A DNA stretch of 64,000 nt from Alteromonas sp. LOR. GTDB taxonomy: Bacteria > Pseudomonadota > Gammaproteobacteria > Enterobacterales > Alteromonadaceae. The position numbers were made by a program, and so were the translations under genes. The notes below the pieces were generated by a model, which had not been told where the DNA came from, searched no databases, and saw nothing but the letters and a program-made list of their open reading frames with translations. The first letter of the stretch is position 1. The number at the start of each line of letters is the position of its first letter. Shown here piece after piece: positions 54,993 to 63,607 of this stretch. The DNA lies in assembly GCF_000753865.1 (NCBI RefSeq), contig NZ_JQFW01000031.1:1-64000 (forward strand). Reading direction: 5' to 3'.

Positions 54993-56195
54993 ATGCTAAA
55001 AAAAATCAGTATTGATGAATTAAAGCCGGGCATGTTTGTTCATAAGATTCTTGAGCAGAAGGGTTCGTTAGCGGTAAAAAACCAGGGCAAGGTGACTTCG
55101 CAAGACGTAATAAAGCTGCTTAAAAAGCAAGGCGTTAAATTACTGGCTATTGATACCGACAAAGCATTCACACCAATTTCAGAAAAAGGCGAACAGGAGG
55201 CTTCCTCTGTCGCACCTCGTTCGACAGAAAAAAGCGCGGCAAAGAAATCGAGTGTTTCATTAGAGAGTGAGCTTACTAGGGCAGAAAAGCTACATGCTCA
55301 AGGTAAAGCAATACAAAAGCTTTTACTCAATAATGTTAAAAAAGAAACTCCTTTCGATGCCAGTATCCCTAAGGCGTTTTCCAATAAACTCGTAGAGTCG
55401 GTAGATAGAAACCCCGATGCACTGCTGTGTTTGACAAAAATTCGCGAAAAAGACGACTACCTTCTCGAGCATTCATTAAACGTTGCTATTCTGCTCGCTA
55501 ATTTCGCAACATTTATGGGGATGTCTGAAGAAGAAGTACAGGACCTATCTTACGCAGGCTTTCTTCATGACTTAGGAAAAATAAACATTCCCGACGAAAT
55601 TCTACACAAGCCGGGAAGGCTTACCGATGCAGAAATGGACGTGATGAAAAGTCATGTGAATCACGGCGTTGATTACTTGCAGAATACTGATGTGGCAAAG
55701 CCCTTAATTCAAGCAATAAGCGAACACCACGAGCGTTTAGACGGACTCGGATACCCTGCAGGTAAGAAAGGTGACGAAATAAGTAAAGCGGGTCGGATGT
55801 TGGCGATTGCTGATATGTATGATGCCTTAACTGCTGATCGGGTCTATAAGAGTGGAATGTCCAGTCAGAAAGCGTTTTCTATATTGATGAACGATGCCCC
55901 AACAAGGCTAGATGTTGCGCTAGTACAGCAATTTATAAAATGCTTAGGTGTTTATCCCGTGGGAAGTCTGGTGTTGTTGTCAAACGACCGATTGGCTATG
56001 GTGCTAAAACAAAACGACTCTCCGCTTTCCCCTATTGTTAAAGTATTTTATTCAGTGAAAAGCAGTCATTATTTAACGCCCAAGGATATTGACCTCTCAA
56101 GCGATAACTCATTAAAGATTCAAAAAGCGGTTATTGCGTCAGACTACAAGATAGATGTGAATAGCTTCTTTGAGCGCTCAGTGTCTATCGGCTAA
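54993..56195 (+). CDS. HD-GYP domain cyclic-di-GMP phosphodiesterase
   Basis: A 400-residue protein. An N-terminal DUF3391-like domain (ISIDELKPGMFVHKI, about 1-60) is followed by a Lys/Ser-rich linker (61-100) and the HD-GYP domain with EHSLNVAILL, the HD pair H192-D193 (FLHDLGKINIP), EHHERLDGLGYP (H245, H246, GYP 253-255) and ADMYDALTADRVYK. All metal and catalytic residues are present, so c-di-GMP hydrolysis is expected. A C-terminal extension of about 90 residues may sense a signal. No transmembrane segment is visible. Confidence 0.93.
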   Translation: MLKKISIDELKPGMFVHKILEQKGSLAVKNQGKVTSQDVIKLLKKQGVKLLAIDTDKAFTPISEKGEQEASSVAPRSTEKSAAKKSSVSLESELTRAEKLHAQGKAIQKLLLNNVKKETPFDASIPKAFSNKLVESVDRNPDALLCLTKIREKDDYLLEHSLNVAILLANFATFMGMSEEEVQDLSYAGFLHDLGKINIPDEILHKPGRLTDAEMDVMKSHVNHGVDYLQNTDVAKPLIQAISEHHERLDGLGYPAGKKGDEISKAGRMLAIADMYDALTADRVYKSGMSSQKAFSILMNDAPTRLDVALVQQFIKCLGVYPVGSLVLLSNDRLAMVLKQNDSPLSPIVKVFYSVKSSHYLTPKDIDLSSDNSLKIQKAVIASDYKIDVNSFFERSVSIG

Positions 56196-56421
56196 GCACG
56201 CTCTAATTCACTTCCCCCACTTTTTTACTTAACACGCCCTAGTAAGGTGTTGTTAATGAGCAACAGTTATTAGTGAGTATGTAGAGATTACAAACGGTTT
56301 AGCTGATTGTGCGTTGAAAATGCAGATATATTTACTTCTTACATAAATCCAGCAACACCTCCATATGACAATGCAGTGTTAATCGTGTGTTCAGTTTCAT
56401 TCATTTAATCTAACCCTATAA
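56196..56421. other. Intergenic stretch after the HD-GYP gene
   Basis: First part of a 493-base stretch without genes (56196-56688). It includes an imperfect inverted pair AACACGCC...GGTGTT near 56228-56255. I see no gene, no clear terminator and no known RNA here. Confidence 0.4.
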
Positions 56422-56490
56422 GCCGTCAAGCCCTTAACTATAGAGGGACGGCGCAAACTTAGGGAAACCGATAAGCGCCAGGTATACGCC
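56422..56490 (+). promoter_or_regulatory. Candidate structured leader with mutually exclusive helices
   Basis: GCCGTC (56422-56427) can pair with GACGGC (56447-56452); GGCGC (56450-56454) can pair with GCGCC (56475-56479). The two helices share 56450-56452 and cannot form together, the geometry of a switch. A third option pairs GGCG (56450-56453) with CGCC (56487-56490). The segment lies 200-267 bases before the OmpA-type lipoprotein start. I recognise no known riboswitch class; it is not the c-di-GMP-I consensus despite the HD-GYP gene next door. The remaining 56491-56688 holds only the leader and ribosome-binding site GAAAAAGAGG. Confidence 0.35.
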
Positions 56491-56688
56491 CGCAGTAATT
56501 GAAAGTGGATCAGTTATTGCTGCTAACTGTAAATAAGTAAGTTTATAAACAAGTCAATTTATTACCGTCGGACGTGAACAAAAAGTTTCATACAACGACT
56601 AATAGTGATGAATCAACATAACGCTGGGCAGGTAAATTTATCGTTATTTAAATAAACGATTACAGCGCCAAGCGAAAAAGAGGACGTT

Positions 56689-57330
56689 ATGAAAAAAACA
56701 TTAGCTGTAAGTTTGATTGCTGCTTCACTCACCGTTGCAGGCTGTGCAACCGATCCGAATAATACACAAAAAGGTGCCGCAATTGGCGCTGTGTTAGGCG
56801 CTGTGCTAGGTAAGGCAACGGGCGATAACGATAAAAGTCGATATGCGTGGGGCGCTGCGGTAGGCGCCATTGCAGGTGGTGCAATTGGTAACTACATGGA
56901 TAAGCAGGAAGAAGAGCTGCGTAGCGAGCTATCTGACACAGGTGTTCAGGTTGTCCGAGAAGGTGACAATCTTCGCCTTATACTGCCTGGCGACATTACC
57001 TTCGCTACTGACAGCTCAAGTATTAGTACAAGCTTTAATCCGGTTTTACAAGACGTCGCAAAGGTAGTGAACAACTACGAAAAAACCGTGTTAATGATTA
57101 AAGGCCATACAGACGACGTTGGTGCTGAACAATACAATCAGTCTTTGTCTGAACGAAGAGCCGGTGCGGTGAAAAATCAGCTTATCAACTTTTCAGTGAA
57201 TTCAACGCGTATTACGACAGTCGGTATGGGTGAGTATTCACCGAAAGTGCCAAACAACAGTGCGGCCAACCGTTCGATGAACCGTCGTGTTGAAATGGAA
57301 ATTCAACCACTGACACAATCTAATACCTAA
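56689..57330 (+). CDS. OmpA-family lipoprotein with glycine zipper
   Basis: A 213-residue YiaD-like outer-membrane lipoprotein. The signal MKKTLAVSLIAASLTVAGC places lipidated C19 (lipobox VAGC). A glycine-zipper domain follows (AAIGAVLGAVLGKATG ... AAVGAIAGGAIGNYMD, about 30-68), then the peptidoglycan-binding OmpA domain (about 100-207) with ITFATDSSSI, IKGHTDDVGAEQYNQSLSER, VGMGEYSP and NRSMNRRVEMEI. It is probably anchored in the outer membrane and holding peptidoglycan. A long leader with possible structure lies upstream. Confidence 0.93.
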   Translation: MKKTLAVSLIAASLTVAGCATDPNNTQKGAAIGAVLGAVLGKATGDNDKSRYAWGAAVGAIAGGAIGNYMDKQEEELRSELSDTGVQVVREGDNLRLILPGDITFATDSSSISTSFNPVLQDVAKVVNNYEKTVLMIKGHTDDVGAEQYNQSLSERRAGAVKNQLINFSVNSTRITTVGMGEYSPKVPNNSAANRSMNRRVEMEIQPLTQSNT

Positions 57331-57350
57331 TTACAGAGTATAATTGGCGA

Positions 57351-57383
57351 AAAATAGAGTCACATAGATGACTCTATTTTTTT
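57351..57383. terminator. Bidirectional terminator
   Basis: AAAATAGAGTCA-CATAGA-TGACTCTATTTT followed by T3 more on the plus strand; on the minus strand the stem also ends in TTTT. It ends both the OmpA-type lipoprotein gene and the SnoaL-like gene. Confidence 0.8.
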
Positions 57384-57405
57384 GTCTGCTGTTTTATCCA
57401 GCGGG

Positions 57406-57903
57406 TTAATTTTTCTGCTTTTTAATCTGTAGTGCAACAGAAGAAGCCAGGCTATTGGGGATTGGTATAGCGAGGTGATATTGGCTTACCTTCCAGGTAC
57501 CGTCGGTCTTTATCAACACGCCAGTGCCTCGTGTTTCGCCTAATTTTTTGTTATCCAGTAATTCATCAAACCACGCTACCTGAGCATCGGACGAAAAGTA
57601 AATATGCCTATCGCGAGGCAAATAGGTCCAGCCTGTTCCCTTATCAAAATGGGGTTTTGCGTAGGCTTTAAAATCATCAATACTCCACACCTCATGGGCA
57701 TCGGTACCAATAAATACAGCATTGGTAGCATATAACGCAAAGTAACCTTCATAGTTAGCTACGGATGCTTTTTCATGCAGGGCATCAAGTACCCGTGAAA
57801 CCTCGGTTTCATCAGATTTACTACTTTTATCATTTTCAATCCATTTTGCGCCAAATACCGCGGTGCTTACTAACAAAAGAAGTACAGCTAAAACTCTATT
57901 CAT
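57406..57903 (-). CDS. Secreted SnoaL/NTF2-like protein
   Basis: A 165-residue protein with a signal peptide (MNRVLAVLLLLVSTAVFGA) and an NTF2-like fold: VSRVLDALHEKASVANYEGYF, YATNAVFIGTDAHEVWSID, FKAYAKPHFDKGTGWTYLPR, AWFDELL and GTWKVSQYHLAIPIPN. Family members bind small molecules or act on them; no specific function can be assigned. ATG at 57903 is chosen because the signal peptide starts there and AAGGG is upstream. It lies downstream of the lacI-type gene on the same strand, 116 bases away. Confidence 0.85.
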   Translation of the reverse strand: MNRVLAVLLLLVSTAVFGAKWIENDKSSKSDETEVSRVLDALHEKASVANYEGYFALYATNAVFIGTDAHEVWSIDDFKAYAKPHFDKGTGWTYLPRDRHIYFSSDAQVAWFDELLDNKKLGETRGTGVLIKTDGTWKVSQYHLAIPIPNSLASSVALQIKKQKN

Positions 57904-58019
57904 ATTAATGCCCTTGTTTGAGAGTGTTATACACAGCATAACGCGTTACTTTGCGTAAATCTTTATCGCTTTGTTGCGAAACGATACAGGGGGCATTCAA
58001 AAAGTCCTTAGAGCACGCT

Positions 58020-59069
58020 TTAAGTGAAAGGCGCCGTGCTTCCATAGTCAAGAAAGATAGGCACTGTGGAAGTAGGTAGCAATGAGTGTGATGTGCTTTC
58101 ATCTGTGGCTTGTTCGTAAAAGCTTGATAAGCAGTAGCTTGCAGCAACCTTAGCAATATCTAGTGTTGAATAAGCCACTGTTGATACACGGTATGTCAAT
58201 GGGCTTCCCGCGGGTTTCAAAGGCGAATCTGGTGCTTGTGCTGCAATAATTGACAAATCATTTGGCAATTCCATACCTAGCTCTTTTGCACTGGTTACAA
58301 TGAGCTTTACCAGCGCGTCGCTAGTACAAATAACCGCTGAAAAAGCGGTTTCTTTAGCAAGTAGTTCTAGCAAAGGATCGTCTGTATCTTCACTGCCCAC
58401 ATAAATGGAAAGCTCGGGCCGAAACGATGTGGAACCGGACACAGATAGGCGAGAAACAGCGGCGTTGAGTGCTACCGATATTTCATTAGTGTGACTTACT
58501 AATTCAGAATTATCGCTGATTAGCGCAATATCGTTATGACCCAAGTCTCTGAGTTGTTTAAACGCGTATGCTGCCACCTCAAAAATAGACGCAGAAAACC
58601 CCGTTACACCACCTTTGAGTTCGCTTTGACTTAGAGTGACAACACTTTGCTTTTTATCCTGCAGGTGTTTTGTAGTAGACGCAATGGGAGGCGAGGCAAT
58701 GGTATTAACAAATACTCCATCGCACCCTTGGGATAACAAAAACTCAATTGCCTCATTTTCCGACTCAAGGGTATCGTGAGAGAACGCGACCACACAATGT
58801 TTTTGGTATTGTCGCAAAATATGTTCAAAAGAAAAAAGTAAGTGGGAAGAAAACAACATATGCTTGTTTGGCAATACAACACCTACCGCATGGCTATGTT
58901 TAGATGCCAGTGAACGGGCTTTCTGACTCGGTGTATAGTGTAATTCGCTTGCCGCCTGTTTTACCTTATCAGCCATCGCGGCATTCACCGACGCCTTACC
59001 ATTTAATACGCGAGATACCGTTGATAAGGATACTCCAGCCCGCGCTGCTACCTCATAGATGGTTGTCAT
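58020..59069 (-). CDS. LacI-family transcriptional regulator
   Basis: A 349-residue repressor. The N-terminal helix-turn-helix and hinge are TTIYEVAARAGVSLSTVSRV, LNGKASVNAAMADKVKQAA, and LHYTPSQKARSLASKHSHAVGVVLP; the rest is a sugar-binding, periplasmic-binding-protein fold (DGVFVNTIASPP, LGHNDIALISDN). The inducer cannot be read from the sequence. A LacI-type palindrome lies upstream of its start (59111-59126), suggesting autoregulation. No sugar-use genes are adjacent, so it presumably acts elsewhere too. Confidence 0.93.
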   Translation of the reverse strand: MTTIYEVAARAGVSLSTVSRVLNGKASVNAAMADKVKQAASELHYTPSQKARSLASKHSHAVGVVLPNKHMLFSSHLLFSFEHILRQYQKHCVVAFSHDTLESENEAIEFLLSQGCDGVFVNTIASPPIASTTKHLQDKKQSVVTLSQSELKGGVTGFSASIFEVAAYAFKQLRDLGHNDIALISDNSELVSHTNEISVALNAAVSRLSVSGSTSFRPELSIYVGSEDTDDPLLELLAKETAFSAVICTSDALVKLIVTSAKELGMELPNDLSIIAAQAPDSPLKPAGSPLTYRVSTVAYSTLDIAKVAASYCLSSFYEQATDESTSHSLLPTSTVPIFLDYGSTAPFT

Positions 59070-59110
59070 TTAGCTCTTTCTTTTCACTAAGATATCGATC
59101 GTTTTACTGT

Positions 59111-59126
59111 AAGTAAGCGTTCACTT
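59111..59126. promoter_or_regulatory. LacI-type operator candidate
   Basis: AAGTAAGCGTTCACTT is a 16-base palindrome centred on CG with 12 of 16 matching positions, the form of LacI/GalR operators. It lies 42-57 bases upstream of the regulator's start codon. An AAGCCCAG/CTGGGCTT hairpin (about 59127-59158) lies between it and yicC. Confidence 0.5.
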
Positions 59127-59176
59127 AAGCCCAGCGCGGGTATACAGTTCTGGGCTTTTATTGCTTGAGACAACCA

Positions 59177-60040
59177 CTATTCGATGTTTTGAATTTGCTC
59201 GCGCATTTGTTCAATCAGCACTTTTAGCTCTACGGCCGACTGCGTAATGTCGGTGCTTATTGATTTTGAGCCCAAGGTGTTTGATTCACGATTAAACTCT
59301 TGCATCATAAAATCCAAACGGCGACCTATGGCGCCCCCCTTTTTCATGATATTTCGCGTTTCGTTTACATGCGTATTCAAACGGTCAAGCTCTTCAGCTA
59401 CATCTACTTTTTGGGCCAGCATGATCATTTCTTGTTCGAAGCGTCCGGCGTCTAGCTCTACTTTTGCTTCTTCAAAGCGTGCCTGCACTTTTTCTCGTTG
59501 CCATACCATAATTTCAGGCATGCGAGCGGCCACTTTTTCTACTTCGGCCTCTATAGCGTCTAAGCGCTGCGCTATCATGGCTTTAAGTGCATCGCCCTCT
59601 GAGGCACGTGCATCAATAAAATCTTTTAGGCCTTGGTCGAAAGCGGCCATAACGTCTGCGTGAATGCTGTCCATATCGGCTTCTTCTGCCGCAATTACTC
59701 CAGGCCAGCGCAATACGTCTAAGGGGTTCACACCTGATGACTGTCCGTGAGACTGCACCCAATCAGCGGCTTGCATAACCTGTTTAGCTAAGTCTTCGTT
59801 TAAGCTTAACGTTGTTGTAGCTGCATCGTTTGCCGTAAAGCGCAATGCGCATTCTACTTTGCCTCGAGCCAGCTTTTTACGAAAACGTTCGCGCAGCATG
59901 GGCTCAAGTGAGCGAAATTGTTCCGGCAAGCGAAAGTAGGTCTCTAAAAAACGCTGATTAACAGAGCGTATTTCCCATACTGCAGAGCCCCACTCTTTTT
60001 TCGTCTCTACGCGGGCGAATGCTGTCATGCTATAAATCAT
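59177..60040 (-). CDS. yicC: YicC family endoribonuclease
   Basis: A 287-residue protein, the same length as E. coli YicC: MIYSMTAFARVETKKEWGSA, EIRSVNQRFLETYFRLPE, RERFRKKLARGKVE, a long coiled middle region, and RLDFMMQEFNRESNTLGSKS. Family members are reported to act as RNases. ATG at 60040 has AAGGAA upstream; the longer frame to 60088 is not family-like. It is divergent from rph, as in E. coli. Confidence 0.94.
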   Translation of the reverse strand: MIYSMTAFARVETKKEWGSAVWEIRSVNQRFLETYFRLPEQFRSLEPMLRERFRKKLARGKVECALRFTANDAATTTLSLNEDLAKQVMQAADWVQSHGQSSGVNPLDVLRWPGVIAAEEADMDSIHADVMAAFDQGLKDFIDARASEGDALKAMIAQRLDAIEAEVEKVAARMPEIMVWQREKVQARFEEAKVELDAGRFEQEMIMLAQKVDVAEELDRLNTHVNETRNIMKKGGAIGRRLDFMMQEFNRESNTLGSKSISTDITQSAVELKVLIEQMREQIQNIE

Positions 60041-60301
60041 AATTTTCCTTGGAATTTTACTGAAAGCCTGCAAAAACAACGCGACCAACGTGTTGTATCG
60101 ATAAATAAACGGGCAGTCTTTCTCGTTAGCTATATATTATATCAGTCCGCATAGATAATTACCCACTCAGCGAGACTTAAAATGTTCGTAATCGCGGCGT
60201 GTTACCGCATGTGCAGTGGCTCTACGTCAATGTGACACAGCAAAGAGTACGCACATTTAACCATTTCTATAAGGAATACAAGAATACGAGCAAAGTTCGT
60301 T

Positions 60302-60406
60302 TTCATAGGATGGGCCCATTGCGCTATACTTAGACTCATTCATATTTCCAGTGAATGTGGTTTTAGCGTTCAACCACGTTTGGCCTTAAAAACATAAGCT
60401 GGAAAT
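60302..60406 (+). promoter_or_regulatory. Promoter and structured leader of rph-pyrE
   Basis: A -10 TATACT (60325-60330) lies 17 bases after a weak -35 TTCATA (60302-60307). Downstream, ATTTCCAG (60344-60351) pairs with CTGGAAAT (60399-60406), enclosing a second hairpin GTGGTT (60357-60362)/AACCAC (60372-60377). The 398-base yicC-rph intergenic stretch (60041-60438) holds this and the yicC promoter; I see no gene in it. Confidence 0.5.
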
Positions 60407-60438
60407 GACATTTAAGCACTTACGTTGTGGAGAACTCT

Positions 60439-61152
60439 ATGCGTCCAAGCGGCAGAACCGCCAGTCAAATTCGTCCAGTTACTATTACTCGTCAATACAC
60501 CTGCCATGCTGAGGGCTCGGTATTAGTTGAGTTCGGCAATACAAAGGTGCTGTGTAACGCAACGGTAGAGGAAGGCGTGCCTCGCTTTATGAAAGGGCAA
60601 GGAAAAGGATGGATAACTGCTGAATACAGCATGTTACCGCGCGCAACGCATACCCGAAGTGGCCGAGAAGCGGCTCGCGGAAAGCAAGGTGGCCGCACGC
60701 TAGAAATTCAACGCTTAATTGCTCGCTCGCTTCGCGCCGCAGTAGATTTAAAACTACTTGGTGAAAACACCATTACTTTAGATTGCGATGTTATTCAAGC
60801 CGATGGCGGAACGCGCACAGCATCGATAACTGGCGCCTGTGTAGCACTTGTCGACGCATTAACCTATATGCGTGCTAAAGGTATTTTAAAGGCAAACCCG
60901 CTCAAGCACATGATAGCTGCGCTGTCGGTTGGTATTTTTGAAGGCACACCGATTGCTGACCTTGAATACACAGAAGATTCAGAAGCTGAGACTGACATGA
61001 ACGTTGTTATGACAGAAACCGGTAAGCTAATTGAAGTACAGGGCACGGCAGAAGGCGAACCTTTCTCGTTTGAAGAGTTAGAAGAAATGCTGAAGATAGC
61101 GAAACACGGTCTTCGCGAATTGTTTGATATCCAAAAAGCGGCACTAGCGTAA
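60439..61152 (+). CDS. rph: Ribonuclease PH
   Basis: A 237-residue phosphorolytic 3'-5' exonuclease for tRNA trimming. It has [38 protein letters not shown], the RNA-binding [57 protein letters not shown] and [12 protein letters not shown]. It appears intact, unlike the frameshifted rph of E. coli K-12. ATG at 60439 has TGGAGA upstream. It precedes pyrE by 9 bases. Confidence 0.98.
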   Translation: MRPSGRTASQIRPVTITRQYTCHAEGSVLVEFGNTKVLCNATVEEGVPRFMKGQGKGWITAEYSMLPRATHTRSGREAARGKQGGRTLEIQRLIARSLRAAVDLKLLGENTITLDCDVIQADGGTRTASITGACVALVDALTYMRAKGILKANPLKHMIAALSVGIFEGTPIADLEYTEDSEAETDMNVVMTETGKLIEVQGTAEGEPFSFEELEEMLKIAKHGLRELFDIQKAALA

Positions 61153-61161
61153 GAGGTCTAC

Positions 61162-61803
61162 ATGAAAGCGTTTCAGCGTGATTTTATTGAGTTCGCCATT
61201 GCGCGTGGTGTACTAAAGTTTGGTGAATTTACGTTAAAGTCGGGCCGCACTAGTCCTTACTTTTTTAATGCTGGTTTGTTTAATCGCGGCGGTGACCTTG
61301 CAAAACTAGGTCGCTTTTATGCTGATGCATTAGTCGATGCAGGCGTGGAGTTTGACGTATTATTCGGGCCTGCCTACAAAGGTATTCCTATCGCTACCAC
61401 CACTGCGGTAGCGTTAGCCGATAGCCATCAACGTGACGTGCCTTACTGCTTTAATCGCAAAGAGGCTAAAACTCACGGTGAAGGTGGAAACCTGGTAGGG
61501 AGTCCTCTAGATGGACGGGTGATGCTGGTGGACGATGTGATCACCGCTGGAACGGCTATTCGTGAGTCTATGGCGCTTATTGAGCAACAGCAGGCTAGTT
61601 TGTCTGGTGTTCTCATTGCCCTAGACAGACAAGAGCGAGGCAAAGGTGAATTGTCAGCGATTCAGGAAGTTGAGCGCGATTTTAATACCACAGTGATTTC
61701 CATCGTTGCTCTTGCTGATGTGGTTGCCTATTTGCAAGAAAAAGGCGGTCATAGCGCCGAGATTGATGCCATAAACACCTACCGTGAGAATTATGGCATC
61801 TGA
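61162..61803 (+). CDS. pyrE: Orotate phosphoribosyltransferase
   Basis: A 213-residue pyrimidine-synthesis enzyme that makes OMP from orotate and PRPP. It shows [51 protein letters not shown], and the PRPP loop [16 protein letters not shown]. It follows rph, the usual pair; its stop overlaps the tusA start by 11 bases. Confidence 0.98.
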   Translation: MKAFQRDFIEFAIARGVLKFGEFTLKSGRTSPYFFNAGLFNRGGDLAKLGRFYADALVDAGVEFDVLFGPAYKGIPIATTTAVALADSHQRDVPYCFNRKEAKTHGEGGNLVGSPLDGRVMLVDDVITAGTAIRESMALIEQQQASLSGVLIALDRQERGKGELSAIQEVERDFNTTVISIVALADVVAYLQEKGGHSAEIDAINTYRENYGI

Positions 61804-62053
61804 TTTTGATACTGCTTTTAATGAGGCAAACACCCATTTAGACGCGTTGGGGCTTCGCTGCCCTGAGCCGGTTATGATGGTGCGTTTAAACATTCGTAAA
61901 TTAGCGGATGGGGAAACCTTGTCAGTGTCGGCAGACGACCCGTCAACAGCGAGGGATATCCCAAGCTTTTGTCGGTTTATGGGACACACGCTGGTAGCGT
62001 CTCAAACTGATACAATGCCATATCAATTTGTCATACAGAAAGGGTGCTTGTAA
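61793..62053 (+). CDS. tusA: Sulfur carrier protein TusA
   Basis: An 86-residue sulfur carrier. It has [20 protein letters not shown] with the persulfide cysteine in the RCPEP motif, [20 protein letters not shown], and a C-terminal PYQFVIQKG. It passes sulfur from IscS toward tRNA 2-thiolation. It starts inside the end of pyrE (ATG at 61793) and its stop codon lies in the terminator stem at 62041. Confidence 0.93.
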   Translation: MASDFDTAFNEANTHLDALGLRCPEPVMMVRLNIRKLADGETLSVSADDPSTARDIPSFCRFMGHTLVASQTDTMPYQFVIQKGCL

Positions 62054-62065
62054 GCGCCCTTTTTA
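62041..62065. terminator. Bidirectional terminator after tusA
   Basis: AGGGTGC-TTGTAA-GCGCCCT followed by T5 on the plus strand. Read on the minus strand the hairpin follows immediately after the stop codon of the small gene at 62063 and ends in CTTTCT, so it may serve both. Confidence 0.75.
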
Positions 62066-62242
62066 TTCACCTTCGCTAAGCGCTTGCAAAAGCAGCTTTT
62101 GAACAGCTAATTTGCTTTTTTTGTTTGAGCAATGAATATCGCTCAAATGCAGGTTTTCTCCGCTCAACATTCTTTTCAGTACAGACGCTCTGACACTTAA
62201 CGAGATATAGCCCTCATTGGCTGTACGCTGTTTGGCGTTCAT
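62063..62242 (-). CDS. Small hypothetical protein, 59 residues
   Basis: A short frame beginning MNAKQRTANEGYISLSVRAS, continuing VLKRMLSGENLHLSDIHCSN and ending LLLQALSEGE. ATG at 62242 is preceded by GAGGAAA at a suitable distance, the frame starts 22 bases after the stop of the 193-residue gene on the same strand, and it ends exactly at a terminator hairpin, which together support a real gene. The protein is basic in the middle, contains one Cys and one His, and has no motif I recognise. It probably shares the Fur-box promoter. Confidence 0.65.
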   Translation of the reverse strand: MNAKQRTANEGYISLSVRASVLKRMLSGENLHLSDIHCSNKKSKLAVQKLLLQALSEGE

Positions 62243-62264
62243 CGTGTTTTCCTCATTAAATAAA

Positions 62265-62846
62265 TCAGTGGACGAGAGAAAGGCGGTTATTGGCGCGATG
62301 GATACTTTTACTTACGGAGTGATTGTTAACAAAATGGCTGCCAACAGAATGACCGCCATCGGCATTGCTATTAGCTGCATCGTTATTAGCTAACGTGTTG
62401 TTAACTAACAGCAGACTGCTTTGTTCAAAAGCATGCATCGCAGTTTTGATTAACGCTAAGATAGTATGGTTGGTAGCATGAAGAGGCAGAACTGCAATTA
62501 GCTGCTGTTGGCACTGCTGCAATACATTATGAGCTTCTTGCGTATTGTCACTACAGTGCAAAAGAGAAGACAGATACATACCTGCGGCCGAGTAGGAAAT
62601 TATATCCTCCCTTACGCCATTGTCTTTGTGATTTGAAACGTTTTGATTGGACACATTTTGTAATGCCGTGAGGACAAGCTTTGCAGTTTCTAGCGTCTGA
62701 TACGCCAGCGTGCACGCTTTATCAAGTTGCCCCTGAAGGCGGGCCTTTTGCATGCTATCTTGCAAGAAATGCCGATGTTTACGCGCGTCAATTGGGTTTA
62801 ATTGAAGCCACTTTGTATAAACGGGGCATAAATGTTGTGTATTCAC
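62265..62846 (-). CDS. Fur-box-preceded helical protein (FagA/DUF2753-like?)
   Basis: A 193-residue cytoplasmic, helix-rich protein. The front (YTKWLQLNPIDARKHRHFLQ, then ARLQGQLDKACTLAYQTLETA) looks like one TPR-type helical pair, and the C-terminal 40 residues are a low-complexity Asn/Ser/His-rich tail. Its shape and the Fur box upstream resemble iron-controlled FagA or DUF2753 genes, but this is a weak analogy from memory. The start is GTG at 62846 with AGAGGTG upstream. The small gene at 62063 follows. Confidence 0.7.
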   Translation of the reverse strand: MNTQHLCPVYTKWLQLNPIDARKHRHFLQDSMQKARLQGQLDKACTLAYQTLETAKLVLTALQNVSNQNVSNHKDNGVREDIISYSAAGMYLSSLLHCSDNTQEAHNVLQQCQQQLIAVLPLHATNHTILALIKTAMHAFEQSSLLLVNNTLANNDAANSNADGGHSVGSHFVNNHSVSKSIHRANNRLSLVH

Positions 62847-62884
62847 TGTTGCACCTCTTAGATAGGACTCGTTATTACACTAAT

Positions 62885-62903
62885 GTAAATAGGAATCATT
62901 ATC
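62885..62903 (-). promoter_or_regulatory. Fur box upstream of the 193-residue gene
   Basis: On the minus strand GATAATGATTCCTATTTAC matches the 19-base Fur consensus at 13 positions, with the left half GATAATGAT perfect. It lies about 40 bases before the GTG start, where a promoter would be. Confidence 0.65.
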
Positions 62904-62980
62904 AATAAAGAAGTTCAACAAGATTGGTAAAAGCTTTTACAAATGTTTTTTGCGCAGCGGTAAAATACCAAAAAGCCTTA

Positions 62981-63580
62981 TTATAAGAGTGTGTTAGCGC
63001 CCCACCAGAGTAGAAGCACGATAAGTGTTGCGCCAATAATCGCCTTCATTTTATAGCGCCTAATTATTTGCTCTGCCTTGTCGCCAGCATAATACACGGC
63101 TGCCGCAAGGCCGAAATAGCGAAGTGAGCGCGCTATAATCGTGGCCAGTAAAAACAAGGGGAGCGAATATTTTGTGGCACCTGCTGCAAGCATAGCTACC
63201 TGAAAAGGAATAGGGGCAATGCCCAAGGTCATAACAAACCAAAAGCCCTGCTGCTGCATTTGGTCTTTTACATTTTCAAATTGGTCCTGACTGAAGAAAG
63301 TGGAAATTACCCACTCTCCAATCAAATCAAAAAGATAATACCCTAAGGCATAGCCGAAAATAGCCCCTATCACACAGCCAAGGGTTGCCATTGCAGCGAT
63401 GTGCCACAGCGATTCTCTTCTTGCCTGCATCAATGGCAACATCACGGCTTCCAAAGGAATCGGCACTATGGTCGATTCTAAAAACGAAGAAAGCGTAATA
63501 CCTTTCAACATATGTTTCGAATCGACCAATTGCTTGGTCTTTTGCGCCATCTTTTTACTGAGCTTTTTACCAGGTGTCAT
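62981..63580 (-). CDS. YqaA-type SNARE-associated (VTT domain) membrane protein
   Basis: A 199-residue inner-membrane protein with about five hydrophobic segments. It has SSFLESTIVPIPLEAVMLPL, GCVIGAIFGYALGYYLF, GFWFVMTLGIAPIPFQVAML, and the Arg-containing IIARSLRYFGLAAAVYY, the pattern of the VTT (DedA-related) domain. YqaA proteins are thought to be DedA-like lipid transporters. It lies 27 bases after the amidohydrolase gene. Confidence 0.85.
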   Translation of the reverse strand: MTPGKKLSKKMAQKTKQLVDSKHMLKGITLSSFLESTIVPIPLEAVMLPLMQARRESLWHIAAMATLGCVIGAIFGYALGYYLFDLIGEWVISTFFSQDQFENVKDQMQQQGFWFVMTLGIAPIPFQVAMLAAGATKYSLPLFLLATIIARSLRYFGLAAAVYYAGDKAEQIIRRYKMKAIIGATLIVLLLWWGANTLL

Positions 63581-63607
63581 GAAATCCTTTCTCGTACTGC
63601 TTCTTTT

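Noticed and set aside
56422..56490. c-di-GMP-I (GEMM) or cobalamin riboswitch
   Set aside because: Some fragments (GCAAA, GGGAA, CCGAT) look similar, but the conserved core order and the tetraloop/receptor layout are missing.
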